Source of the DNA: a virus
DNA length: 44,118 nucleotides
Strand: one strand, 5' to 3'
Virus record (IMG/VR): IMGVR_UViG_3300020394_000014
Coordinates: 1 to 44,118 of that record
The stretch's first letter is position 1, and each line of letters begins with the position of its first letter. Below, piece after piece: positions 13,799 to 22,583 of the stretch. Below the pieces are notes generated by a model. The model was not told the DNA's origin. It worked only from the letters and a program-made list of their open reading frames with translations, and ran no database searches. The position numbers and the translations under genes are program-made.

Positions 13799-16700
13799 TT
13801 GCTTTCTTAGTAATACTTTACCAATTTTATGTAGTGACTCTAGGTCTTCAAAGTCATTGATGTTTGCTACATCAGGTTCTTTATTCTTTTGCAGTACAAA
13901 CTGTGATATAGCCTGTGTACGTATGTCGGGTGGTAATCTTCTAAACTTTATCAATGCTGATGTGTAAGCAGGTGCTTTAGCAGACAGCTTTTTTTGTTCT
14001 GTTATGTCACGCTTTATCTTACCTATCTGTTTAGTAATTAGAGGCTTGACATTCTGTAACACAAACTCTTCTTCTGTATACTTTTTCTTCACAGCATCTC
14101 TGGCAAACTTATATTGTGTACGATATTTCTTTTCTTGTGTACGTGCTGCAGATACAATTTCGGGTATGGCTTCCCGTAATACTTGATTCTCAAACCTACG
14201 AATGCTAGGCACACGAGAGTTACTTCCCAGCATAAACTCAGACAGACCTAGCTTTTTGATGTATTCACCTTCTGCTGAGTCAGCCTCACTGAAAGACAGC
14301 CCACCAATTACACGGGCAAATGGATACACACGTTTTGCATCCTCTTTAAACAAGAACTCACGTGGTGGTAACTTAGCTTCTTCTTCAGGAGAAATTGTAA
14401 AGCCACGCTGTTTAAATGGCCTGTTTATCTCATGCTTAAACGAACTCCATGCATTAAGGGTTGGGTCTTCAGCAACATCTTTATACTCTAACCCTCTTCC
14501 CCCTGTAGCACGTTGTGCCTCTATAATCTGTGCAAAAGGCACAGCCCAAGAAGATAGGTAATTTCCTATTAGTCTACCAAAACCTTTAGCACCTCTTTCA
14601 GCAAGGGTAATATCACTACCTGCAACAATATCTAATATCTCACGGCTAATGCCAGCACCTACACCTGTGCGTATATTTGTACCTAAGAAAGTTTCGTTAA
14701 ACTCTTTACTATCAAAAAACTCATCAAATGTGCCTTCTTGTAAACGCTTGGTTGCTTCACCTATATATAAAAACTGCCTCATAGGATATTGTGTGGTTGT
14801 ATCAATAACATTACCATCATCAGCAGTCATAAACTTATAATCTGCAGGAGCATCAGGCATCATTCTATACTGATAAGCAGCACCAAATATACCTATTGAT
14901 AGTAAGTCATCACCTATCTGTTCCTGATTAGCTGCATCGTCATCCAATGCAGCACCTATTGCTGCTGGCAGTAGTGGTGCAGATGCACCCATGCCTACAA
15001 GGTTACGAGATATACGCTGTCTATCTTTCATAGACAACTTTCCTTTTCCCATACGTCCTTTGGTAACAATGCTTGCCAGCTTGCGTGACAAAGGAAGTGA
15101 TGCCCCGCCCATATACTGACCCATTAACTCTAAGCTGTTAAACATAAAGCGAGGAAAAGGTAATACTACAGTCAGTCCATTACGAACAATAAACTGTGAC
15201 CAGTTTCTAAATAATAAAACGTCAGGTTGTTTTGCATAAGTAATATCTAGGGCTTTTTGGGTGGCCTCTTCTACTATGTTTATAAATGACCTTGCACCTT
15301 CTGGACGCACAGAACTTGCATCATTCATAAAGTCACGAATCTTACCGTTGTTTAATGCCTCAATAAAATCTACCTTGTACTCACGCCTAACCAACCGTTC
15401 TAATTCACCGAAGAAAGCACCCCGTCTTATCAGATGTTCCTGCCAACGGTTTGGCCCATTAAGAAACATAACCCCATCTTCTGCTGTAGACAACACCGGG
15501 TCTAATACATATTTACCAAACGCTGTTTTAGCTTCGCCTCTACCTGTCAGCCTTTGAATTTCATTAATGTTGTTAAATAATAAGTCTGCTTGTTTTGCAA
15601 TTTCAGGTTGCTGTAAGATAAAATCTACATACTCTCGTGTAGCTGTAGCGTACTCAGGTCCAAACATATATCTTAATGACCTAAAGCTATCTTTAAACCC
15701 GGCAGACAGAGGGTTAAGCTGCTTACCTGCGGCAAGTATACCTTCGTTAGATAGACTCCACAGGGCATTGTCCATTACGTTACCAATACCTTCTAGTGGC
15801 GCACGTATACCTGCAGATGTTAAGTTACGTGCAGCAGTAGCAAGCTGTGAAACCATGCCCCCTCTACGTATATTTTCTATACGCATTACAGTTTTACGAA
15901 TAGCAGTTTGAGCCTGTGCGGTAGCTGCTTCTTTCGCAGCGTCTAATTCATTACCCGGTCTTGCACGTTTAATTTGTGAAAGCTTATTTAACACTTTACC
16001 TGCGGTAGAACCTGAACCTACAATAGCAAGAACATAATCTTCATATGACACACCGTATTTGTTTAACATGTCAAGCAGTTCATCGCCAGCCAGTAAGTCT
16101 TTGTTGACTGTCAAATCAAACAGATTATCAATTACAGTATATTCTTTTCCTTTACGTGGACCATACTCCCACACTCTTGGTTTAAACGCATCTGGGTTGG
16201 CTTTCTTTAGGTCAGCAGCAGCAGCTACAATACCGTCAAACTTAGCTGGGTCTACAATGCCAACTACTAGAGAGTCTTTGCCTGTTGCAAGAGCAGCTAA
16301 ATCATTTACAGTAACATCAGCACCACCTGTCATGCCTTTTCTTTCAGCCGACAGTATATCCTCTGTTTTCTTTTGGCCTACAGCACGTGCTTTGTCTGGG
16401 TCTATACGTAGTCTACCTGCGTCATCTGTTAGAGATATAATCTCACCTGTCTCATCTTCAAAAGCACGTATCATATCCTCTGCAATATCACGATTACCTT
16501 CAGCTACACGTGCAGCTTCTGCTGCTCTCTCTGTCTCCTCAATGGCAGTCATGTTACGTGCTTTATTGACGTTTAGTTTTCTATTCCACTTCTTGTCAGC
16601 TTTAATTTGTGCCTTGATATCACGTGCATCACGGTCAGCCATTTCCTTCGCAACTGCAGCATCAAGGTTTTCACGTGCAGCTTTGACCTTTTTACCTGCA

Positions 16701-17683
16701 ATTGCTTTAGCTTCTTTAGTGGTAGCTTTTTTCTGCACCTCAATAGCTTTATTTAACTGTTCAGTGGCTTTAATGCTTTCTTTTTGTGCCTTTGTAGCAC
16801 CAGCTAAAGGTCTTGCAATTATACCCATAGCAGGTATTGTATCTACAAATGTAAGAAAGTTAAATGCCTCATCTCCTGCACTCTCAGCAAATTGTTCAGG
16901 AGTTTGTTTTGCACCTACTAAAGCTACATTCATAGCATCGTATACGTCTGGCATATTATCTTGCATGGTTTCTGCAATTGCTTGCATAGCATCTTTAAAT
17001 CCACCAGCAGTAACATCTAAGCCTGTACCTACGGAGTTAAGTATATTAAATCCTGATGCACCTGTATAGTCAAAGAACTTACGTAAGTAAGGTGACTCCT
17101 CTGGGTCTATGCTTGGTATAAGAACTTGCTCAATAAAATCATCTTCAGCCATGCCCTTTTCTTCAGCAGCTTCTAAGATAGTTTTGCGAGATTCTTCTCT
17201 CTCAAACTTACTACGCTCAAGACGAGACATTTGCGTGAGCATATTGCTACGCTCCGCATCCATTCTTTTTCCTATATCATTAAAGATTATTTGACGAGTA
17301 GGTGGGGTAGGTATAATGCCACCATCCTTTTGAACTTTGTAACCCGGATTATCTGGGTCATCTATAATACCTAGTTCAACAGCACGTGGCACATCAGTAA
17401 GCTGACCATCCTCATCAAACAGGTCAGCGTACTCACTTTGATAATAGAACTGCAACTCTTCTTGTGTCAGTTCAGGTTCTTCTTCTACTTCGGGTACAGC
17501 TTCAGGTATATCTGTTATAGCTTGTACTTCAACCTCTGCCCTATCTACAACAGGAGCAGAGTCAAGAATAGACATAAAATCTTTTGTATCCTCATCGTCC
17601 TGCATAGGAGATGTAGGCATAGAGAATGAAGGTGAGGAAGAAGTAGACCCACCTTGTAGTATGTCCATAAAATCTTTTTGCAT
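13787..17683 (-). CDS. Large internal virion / DNA ejection protein (1298 aa)
   Basis: Last and longest gene of the structural block. The N-terminus repeats a short motif (KDFMDIL, then KDFMSIL near residue 35). A long Ala/Lys/Glu-rich region (about 300-410) is predicted coiled coil, and two hydrophobic patches lie further on (VVLPFPRFMFNSLELMG; APLLPAAIGAAL). No lytic transglycosylase or other enzyme motif was found. Size, position after the tail genes and coil content match podovirus ejection proteins such as T7 gp16, which leave the virion to carry DNA across the envelope. Starts in TAATG with its upstream neighbour. Specific role inferred. Confidence 0.72.
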   Translation of the reverse strand: MQKDFMDILQGGSTSSSPSFSMPTSPMQDDEDTKDFMSILDSAPVVDRAEVEVQAITDIPEAVPEVEEEPELTQEELQFYYQSEYADLFDEDGQLTDVPRAVELGIIDDPDNPGYKVQKDGGIIPTPPTRQIIFNDIGKRMDAERSNMLTQMSRLERSKFEREESRKTILEAAEEKGMAEDDFIEQVLIPSIDPEESPYLRKFFDYTGASGFNILNSVGTGLDVTAGGFKDAMQAIAETMQDNMPDVYDAMNVALVGAKQTPEQFAESAGDEAFNFLTFVDTIPAMGIIARPLAGATKAQKESIKATEQLNKAIEVQKKATTKEAKAIAGKKVKAARENLDAAVAKEMADRDARDIKAQIKADKKWNRKLNVNKARNMTAIEETERAAEAARVAEGNRDIAEDMIRAFEDETGEIISLTDDAGRLRIDPDKARAVGQKKTEDILSAERKGMTGGADVTVNDLAALATGKDSLVVGIVDPAKFDGIVAAAADLKKANPDAFKPRVWEYGPRKGKEYTVIDNLFDLTVNKDLLAGDELLDMLNKYGVSYEDYVLAIVGSGSTAGKVLNKLSQIKRARPGNELDAAKEAATAQAQTAIRKTVMRIENIRRGGMVSQLATAARNLTSAGIRAPLEGIGNVMDNALWSLSNEGILAAGKQLNPLSAGFKDSFRSLRYMFGPEYATATREYVDFILQQPEIAKQADLLFNNINEIQRLTGRGEAKTAFGKYVLDPVLSTAEDGVMFLNGPNRWQEHLIRRGAFFGELERLVRREYKVDFIEALNNGKIRDFMNDASSVRPEGARSFINIVEEATQKALDITYAKQPDVLLFRNWSQFIVRNGLTVVLPFPRFMFNSLELMGQYMGGASLPLSRKLASIVTKGRMGKGKLSMKDRQRISRNLVGMGASAPLLPAAIGAALDDDAANQEQIGDDLLSIGIFGAAYQYRMMPDAPADYKFMTADDGNVIDTTTQYPMRQFLYIGEATKRLQEGTFDEFFDSKEFNETFLGTNIRTGVGAGISREILDIVAGSDITLAERGAKGFGRLIGNYLSSWAVPFAQIIEAQRATGGRGLEYKDVAEDPTLNAWSSFKHEINRPFKQRGFTISPEEEAKLPPREFLFKEDAKRVYPFARVIGGLSFSEADSAEGEYIKKLGLSEFMLGSNSRVPSIRRFENQVLREAIPEIVSAARTQEKKYRTQYKFARDAVKKKYTEEEFVLQNVKPLITKQIGKIKRDITEQKKLSAKAPAYTSALIKFRRLPPDIRTQAISQFVLQKNKEPDVANINDFEDLESLHKIGKVLLRKQGGR

Positions 17684-19005
17684 TAGAAGTTTCCGGGAAG
17701 AGGTTTAGTTCCTGTCCATACAACTACCCTAATGTTACCATCAGCATCTTCATACTGAATAACTGTTCCGGGCTTATATATACCCTTTTTCATCTTATTA
17801 TTTGCTTCGGCTGCGGTGGTTATATCAAACTTGTCCATTGTCTGCACAACTTGTGCATCACTTGCACCGGGCATTGCACGTTGCTTTTCCTTAAAGTCAA
17901 ATACTTTACCTGTTATATACCCGTTTACCTGCCCCTGTACTCTTTCTTTTTCCTGTTTTAGAAGCCTATCTAACAGCGGGTCAATAAATGCATCTGCACC
18001 TTCACCTGTTGTATAAGTTGCTCTGATATCTTCCTGTGCATCAAACAATGCTTCAAAGGTTTGTGCTTCAGTCCCCTCTAATGCATTACGAATATTATTC
18101 TCAAGGTCTGTCTCATAGTACGGTTCAGTAAACCTATCGTATACTTTCTTTATCAGGTTCTGTGCTTTCAATGGGTCTTTAAATACAGACTCTACTGTAT
18201 CTGTACCATCTTTTTTTGCTTGCATTCGTTTAATTTTTGTTTCCAGATTAATCAGATTAGCCAATTCTGTTTCCAGCTTAGTTCTGTCTTCTGGTGTTTC
18301 CGCAGCCTCTATTTGCTGTTGAAGTCTAGTATACCCTTCATCAAAGCTAGTAAATCTATCTTCCATTTGCTTGGCAAATGTCATTGCCTTATGACCCGCT
18401 TCATAATTTATTGTGCCTTTAGGAATAGTAACATCATCAGTTACTCTTGTAGTAAGGTCATCTGAAATAAGACTTTTATATTCAGGAAAGTCATCTTGCC
18501 CACGTAAATTAGGACCAAACAAAGCCTTCATCATACCTGTGCTACCCCTCATATGCTCTGGCAAGGTAGGTTTAGCTTGAGCTTCAATCATATAACCATA
18601 TCTATTTAAAAGGAACTCTCTATCTACAGTAAGACTTTCTGGGTTTTGAGATTCAGCCACGGTAAAGTATTTGTTAAGGTCAATGCCTCTTTCAGATTGC
18701 TCTCTAAAATCTTGTAAAGCACGTGTAAGTGCGCTGTATGTACCACCTTTATTTTCAATGGCAGATAATGCTCTTCTGTCATCGCCTAACAACTCTTTAA
18801 GTTCGGCATACTCTTCTAGCAACTTATCATCAACTTCTTTTTTCTTCTTTTTCTCTGCTAACTCTGCTTTTTGAGTTTGCTCATAGCGAGATGCTAGATA
18901 GGTATCAGCCTTAGACATCCTGTCCATATTGCGCTGGATATCCATTTGCAGCATTCTATCAATGCTAGTAGCTAAACCTGTAGCAAAACCTGTTCCAAAA
19001 CCCAT
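17683..19005 (-). CDS. Internal virion protein (440 aa)
   Basis: Begins MGFGTGFATGLATSIDRMLQ, a glycine-rich amphipathic N-terminus, followed by long charged helices (KAELAEKKKKKEVDD... at about 45-75, and further coils near 220-265). The C-terminus ends in a small beta segment (GTVIQYEDADGNIRVVVWTG). No enzyme motif is seen. It is coupled by TAATG to genes on both sides, between a small virion-associated protein and the 1298-aa ejection protein. Its role as an ejection-core component is inferred from order and composition. Confidence 0.65.
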   Translation of the reverse strand: MGFGTGFATGLATSIDRMLQMDIQRNMDRMSKADTYLASRYEQTQKAELAEKKKKKEVDDKLLEEYAELKELLGDDRRALSAIENKGGTYSALTRALQDFREQSERGIDLNKYFTVAESQNPESLTVDREFLLNRYGYMIEAQAKPTLPEHMRGSTGMMKALFGPNLRGQDDFPEYKSLISDDLTTRVTDDVTIPKGTINYEAGHKAMTFAKQMEDRFTSFDEGYTRLQQQIEAAETPEDRTKLETELANLINLETKIKRMQAKKDGTDTVESVFKDPLKAQNLIKKVYDRFTEPYYETDLENNIRNALEGTEAQTFEALFDAQEDIRATYTTGEGADAFIDPLLDRLLKQEKERVQGQVNGYITGKVFDFKEKQRAMPGASDAQVVQTMDKFDITTAAEANNKMKKGIYKPGTVIQYEDADGNIRVVVWTGTKPLPGNF

Positions 19006-19499
19006 TATTGTCTCCGTGACATTAAGCCTGTGATAGCCTCTTCAGCTACCTCTTTTACATTTTCTTCTGTTTCTGGTTTATTTTCTGCTGTAGCAAGCTC
19101 TAACTTCTGAATTATCTTAGCCATCTTTGCATCAGATATCTTATCTTTTTTGTCGCTCTTAGCTTGAATATCATATTCAACGCCAGCACTTTCTGCTAGA
19201 AATGCCATCATTTCAATTAATACAGGTGATACTAATGTACCTACATCTACTGTGTGTAGTCCGTCCATTACACTAGCAAGCTGCATTGTGTTTGCTATAT
19301 CTGCTAATGGAACACCCATTTCAATAATGTCAATAAGCTGGTCAATAAAATCATCACTTGACATAGCTTCCATATAATATTGAATAGCCTCATCTACAGA
19401 AGGAAACTGAGGTGGTGTTTGCCAAGGTCTACCACCCAACTCATGTGTTAGAGACATGCCGGGAATAGGTGCATCAAAAGAGGGTTCCATATTAAGCAT
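19005..19499 (-). CDS. Virion-associated protein (164 aa), unknown
   Basis: The N-terminus reads EPSFDAPIPGMSLTHELGG followed by RPWQTPPQFPSVDEAIQYY; from memory this opening recurs in marine phage structural clusters. The middle is helical (FIDQLIDIIEMGVPLADIAN) and the end charged. The start could be ATG 19499 or ATG 19490. It lies between a 74-aa gene and the 440-aa internal protein. Function is unknown; a virion or assembly role is inferred. Confidence 0.62.
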   Translation of the reverse strand: MLNMEPSFDAPIPGMSLTHELGGRPWQTPPQFPSVDEAIQYYMEAMSSDDFIDQLIDIIEMGVPLADIANTMQLASVMDGLHTVDVGTLVSPVLIEMMAFLAESAGVEYDIQAKSDKKDKISDAKMAKIIQKLELATAENKPETEENVKEVAEEAITGLMSRRQ

Positions 19500-19716
19500 T
19501 TTTATCAGCCTTATATTTACGTATAGCCATCATATGTTCCATTACACGAGTGATAGGCTGGTTAATATCTTCATCCATACCTAATTTAACTTTATCTTCT
19601 CTTGGACTAAGCAATCCACCAGATTTAGTCTCACTCTTTTGTGACCTAGACTTGTTAGCAATCTGTGCATTAAGCCTATTATATGTTGGTATAGCAGGAT
19701 TATACTGTCTGGACAT
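19492..19716 (-). CDS. Small virion-cluster protein (74 aa), unknown
   Basis: MSRQYNPAIPTYNRLNAQIA... is polar and basic, rich in Lys, Ser and Arg, with no membrane segment and a helical C-terminus (ITRVMEHMMAIRKYKADKNA). It overlaps the 715-aa gene upstream by 17 bases and the 164-aa gene downstream by 8. No family is recognised. Confidence 0.6.
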   Translation of the reverse strand: MSRQYNPAIPTYNRLNAQIANKSRSQKSETKSGGLLSPREDKVKLGMDEDINQPITRVMEHMMAIRKYKADKNA

Positions 19717-21847
19717 TGTGTTTCTTTCTTTTACCTTCTATAATAAAATCCATAAACTGTTTGGTAATCCACTTGAGAGGCGGTACGTATCTTATTACGC
19801 AAGCGTATTGTTTACCATAACGCATGTACAGCTTTTCAAACCATTTAGGTGCATCAAACTTTAACCACGTTCTAAACACAAACCATTGTGCATTGTCTTT
19901 TCCATACACTTCACGTGCTACCCAACAGAAACCACTCATGATAAATGCACTACCTAATGTACCAATCAAACTACCTATGGCATTACCTGCTGCAGTTTTT
20001 CCTTGCTCACCTGCAATTGTGCTACGTGTCTTTGCATCTAATTCTGCAATTGCCAAAGCATTAATTCTATCTAAGCTAGCTTCAGCAGATGTCCATGCCC
20101 ATTCCATAGTATCAGCATAATAATTCCACAGATTATCGTAAGCAGTTTTACTGATATCTAATACAGCCGCAGCGTTTAATTCATTAGCACGATTAACTGC
20201 AGCAGTATCAGCAGTGGCAATTTCTCTACGCCACTGTGCATTACTCTGTGCGATTACAAGTTGGTTCTGTGCATTAAACTGGTCACGTTGATTATTTAAC
20301 TCTGCATTAAAACGCTCTACAGTATTAACCTGACCCGCATTAAACTGTGCCTGTGCATTAGCCTGTGCAGCATTAAACTGTGAAGTTTGAGATGCGAGGC
20401 CAGCAAAGAACTGGTCAACTTGATTTTGTGAAGATGCATTAAATTGACGTGCAGCATTTTCTGCAGATTGGTCATTGAACAGTGCTTGTATTCTCTGCTG
20501 CGCCTTAAACAAATCTGTCTGCTGTCTATTAGACAAGTTTGCCAAGTCTCTCTGCATAAAGTTCTGTGCATTTTGAACGGCAGCTTGCTGTCTATTATTT
20601 AAATTAGCTACATCTAACTGCGACAAAGCAGCAGCTTCTGCCATTACAAGAGCCTGTTGGTTAGACAGGTTTTGCAAATTCATTGTATTAGCAATGCGTG
20701 AGTTTTCTAAAGCTATCTGTTGTTCAGCAGTAAAGTTCTGATTAGCTACATCACTAATTTTAGCTGCGTTCATAACCTTTGCTTGAAACGCTTGGTCAAA
20801 TTCCTGACCTAAGAACTTTGCACGTTGCTCTGCAGCAAGCATTGCTGACTGCTGACGGTTAGATAAATTCTGTGATTCAAACCTAGCAACTGTGCTTGCA
20901 TCAGCTTGTGCAATAGGCAGTGCGCTTTCCATAGCTGCTTGTACAATAGCCTGACCAGCAAGAGAGGATGAACCCAAACCACGTGCAGCCATAGCTGACA
21001 TAGCATTACGCATAGCACCTGCAGCCCAAGGGGGTGTAGCACCGTCATCAAAGTCTTGCATCAGGTCTTCTAACTGACCTTGTACCATAGCTTTCTTGCT
21101 AGGGTCTGCTTGTGCAGCAGCAGCTTCTGTCTGTGCAGTAACCTTCGCAGCTTTAGCAGCATCTACGCCCGTGCCACTAATTAGTTCACCATCTTGTATT
21201 TCACGCTGCACTGGATTATCCATTAGGATACCAGAACCTTGTGCTGCTTCTAAGTTACCTACGGAAGATACTGTTTGTTGAGATGCAACTACTTGAGAGC
21301 GAGGGTCATCAGGAGTTGTTTGTGCAGCTTTTACACTATCTACTGCTGCATTTACATCATCAGCAGATTTTTGTGCAGATATTGTTTGAGGGTCAAACTG
21401 TTCAGGTGATACAGCTTCTTGTCTACCAGCTAATGCTGTGCCTACACCAACAGTGCCTGTAAGTTTACCTGTGTCTCCACTAAGTTGTTGCTCTTCTGTA
21501 AGAGGTGTAGCAGCAGCTTCAGTTTTACCACCTTCAGGAATACCGGGAGAAGTAACTTGACCTACAGTAAAATCAGCTATATTTGTTCCTTCAGTTTTAG
21601 TTGTATCTGTCACTGGTTGTCCAGTAACATCATCTCCACCTGTGCCAGTAGCAGCACCACCTGTCTGCATCTTAACTACACCACCACGTGCCATCTGCAT
21701 AGCTTGTTGTTGATACTGTTGCATCTGCTGCTGTCGCATAGGGTCTTGAGCAACAAACTGATTAAACCCGTCCATGCTCCCTTGATAGCCCATAGAACGT
21801 GCTATCTTTTCCATGCCACTTGGTTTGAATGCTTTAAATTGCATCAT
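19700..21847 (-). CDS. Virion protein with 11/22-residue repeats and CWVAREV-type C-terminal domain
   Basis: 715 aa in four parts. Residues 1-75 are Gln/Met rich with ARGGVVKMQTGG. About 75-270 is low-complexity Thr/Gly/Ala. From about 320 to 535 a repeat runs every 22 or 11 residues: NLSN-type units near 327, 393, 415 and 437 and FNA units near 491, 502, 513 and 524, suggesting a right-handed coil or rod. A hydrophobic stretch (621-640) leads into a compact C-terminal domain, CWVAREVYGKDNAQWFVFR with later aromatic and basic residues, which recurs in marine phage virion proteins. It probably belongs to the ejection apparatus or tail. AAGGAAAT precedes ATG 21847. Confidence 0.65.
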   Translation of the reverse strand: MMQFKAFKPSGMEKIARSMGYQGSMDGFNQFVAQDPMRQQQMQQYQQQAMQMARGGVVKMQTGGAATGTGGDDVTGQPVTDTTKTEGTNIADFTVGQVTSPGIPEGGKTEAAATPLTEEQQLSGDTGKLTGTVGVGTALAGRQEAVSPEQFDPQTISAQKSADDVNAAVDSVKAAQTTPDDPRSQVVASQQTVSSVGNLEAAQGSGILMDNPVQREIQDGELISGTGVDAAKAAKVTAQTEAAAAQADPSKKAMVQGQLEDLMQDFDDGATPPWAAGAMRNAMSAMAARGLGSSSLAGQAIVQAAMESALPIAQADASTVARFESQNLSNRQQSAMLAAEQRAKFLGQEFDQAFQAKVMNAAKISDVANQNFTAEQQIALENSRIANTMNLQNLSNQQALVMAEAAALSQLDVANLNNRQQAAVQNAQNFMQRDLANLSNRQQTDLFKAQQRIQALFNDQSAENAARQFNASSQNQVDQFFAGLASQTSQFNAAQANAQAQFNAGQVNTVERFNAELNNQRDQFNAQNQLVIAQSNAQWRREIATADTAAVNRANELNAAAVLDISKTAYDNLWNYYADTMEWAWTSAEASLDRINALAIAELDAKTRSTIAGEQGKTAAGNAIGSLIGTLGSAFIMSGFCWVAREVYGKDNAQWFVFRTWLKFDAPKWFEKLYMRYGKQYACVIRYVPPLKWITKQFMDFIIEGKRKKHNVQTV

Positions 21848-21850
21848 GGT

Positions 21851-21997
21851 TTATTTCCTTGTGGTGTTATATATTTTAATTGCTAAGTAACAAATTGATA
21901 AGATACCAACAGCCAGAGCAACCCACTGGTTTAGTACTGGTAGCCATACAGGAGCTGATATACCCCCTACTGCAATTGCTAAATCATCTGGTTTCAT
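21851..21997 (-). CDS. Holin-like small membrane protein (48 aa)
   Basis: Starting at ATG 21997, two bases past the preceding stop, the peptide MKPDDLAIAVGGISAPVW... has one long or two short hydrophobic segments (about 5-20 and 24-42) and a basic tail (IYNTTRK). That layout fits a small holin. A second two-span candidate lies beside the lysozyme at 43711-43923, so which one sets lysis timing is open. The frame extends upstream, but only inside the 191-aa gene. Confidence 0.5.
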   Translation of the reverse strand: MKPDDLAIAVGGISAPVWLPVLNQWVALAVGILSICYLAIKIYNTTRK

Positions 21998-21998
21998 C

Positions 21999-22574
21999 TT
22001 ATAACTCATCAGGCCAATCGGCAATAGGTGGGTTTCCAGTAGGGTTGCCATCATCATCCATAGGCGTGTCAAATAAAGCCATGAACGCTGCATGGTCTGC
22101 TGCATTTGTTATCGCTGTCTCTATCTGTCCAGACTTGGTGCGAACTGCCGCACGATATGTTGTCACGTTGGACGGTATTGTTGTTGTGCTGTCTTCAGCT
22201 TTGCGTGTTACATACCAATCCGTCGCAGATAATTTATTATTTGCAGTTTGTTTTGTCTGCTCTATATAAACTGTTTTTAATCCCTTTGTGACAAGCTGCT
22301 TACCTGTTATAGGGTCAATAACTGCTTTGTTATCACCATCAACTGCCTTTACATCAGTAAGTGACTTTGGTATAAGAGTTCCATCATCTTGTCTACCCCA
22401 ATAAAAACGATTATCGTAAGGTGCTTCAGATGCAGGTGGGTCTTCCCATGTTAGCCCTGCTGTCTTTTTATCAGCATCAGACCAAATGTTCCAGTTATAA
22501 GGATGCTTAGTGCCATCATTATCTGTCCAACCACGTCCTTCTTTAATTATTTTATCGCCATATTTCCACGGCAT
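21999..22574 (-). CDS. Tail-fibre assembly chaperone-like protein (191 aa)
   Basis: The C-terminal third, SATDWYVTRKAEDS through TYRAAVR and ending PIADWPDEL, follows the same TDW ... YRaalR ... WP pattern as the three short chaperone-like genes at 26-28 kb. The N-terminal part (MPWKYGDKIIKEGRGWTDND...) is a separate Trp/Tyr-rich module. It directly follows the 956-aa fibre and is probably its dedicated chaperone. Family link by pattern only. Confidence 0.55.
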   Translation of the reverse strand: MPWKYGDKIIKEGRGWTDNDGTKHPYNWNIWSDADKKTAGLTWEDPPASEAPYDNRFYWGRQDDGTLIPKSLTDVKAVDGDNKAVIDPITGKQLVTKGLKTVYIEQTKQTANNKLSATDWYVTRKAEDSTTTIPSNVTTYRAAVRTKSGQIETAITNAADHAAFMALFDTPMDDDGNPTGNPPIADWPDEL

Positions 22575-22583
22575 TACAATCTC

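Noticed and set aside
16059-17069. 336-codon + strand open frame
   Set aside because: It lies opposite the 1298-aa ejection protein; its Ser/Ala/Leu/Ile-rich composition is that of an antisense shadow of an Ala/Lys/Glu-rich gene, and it lacks a ribosome-binding site.
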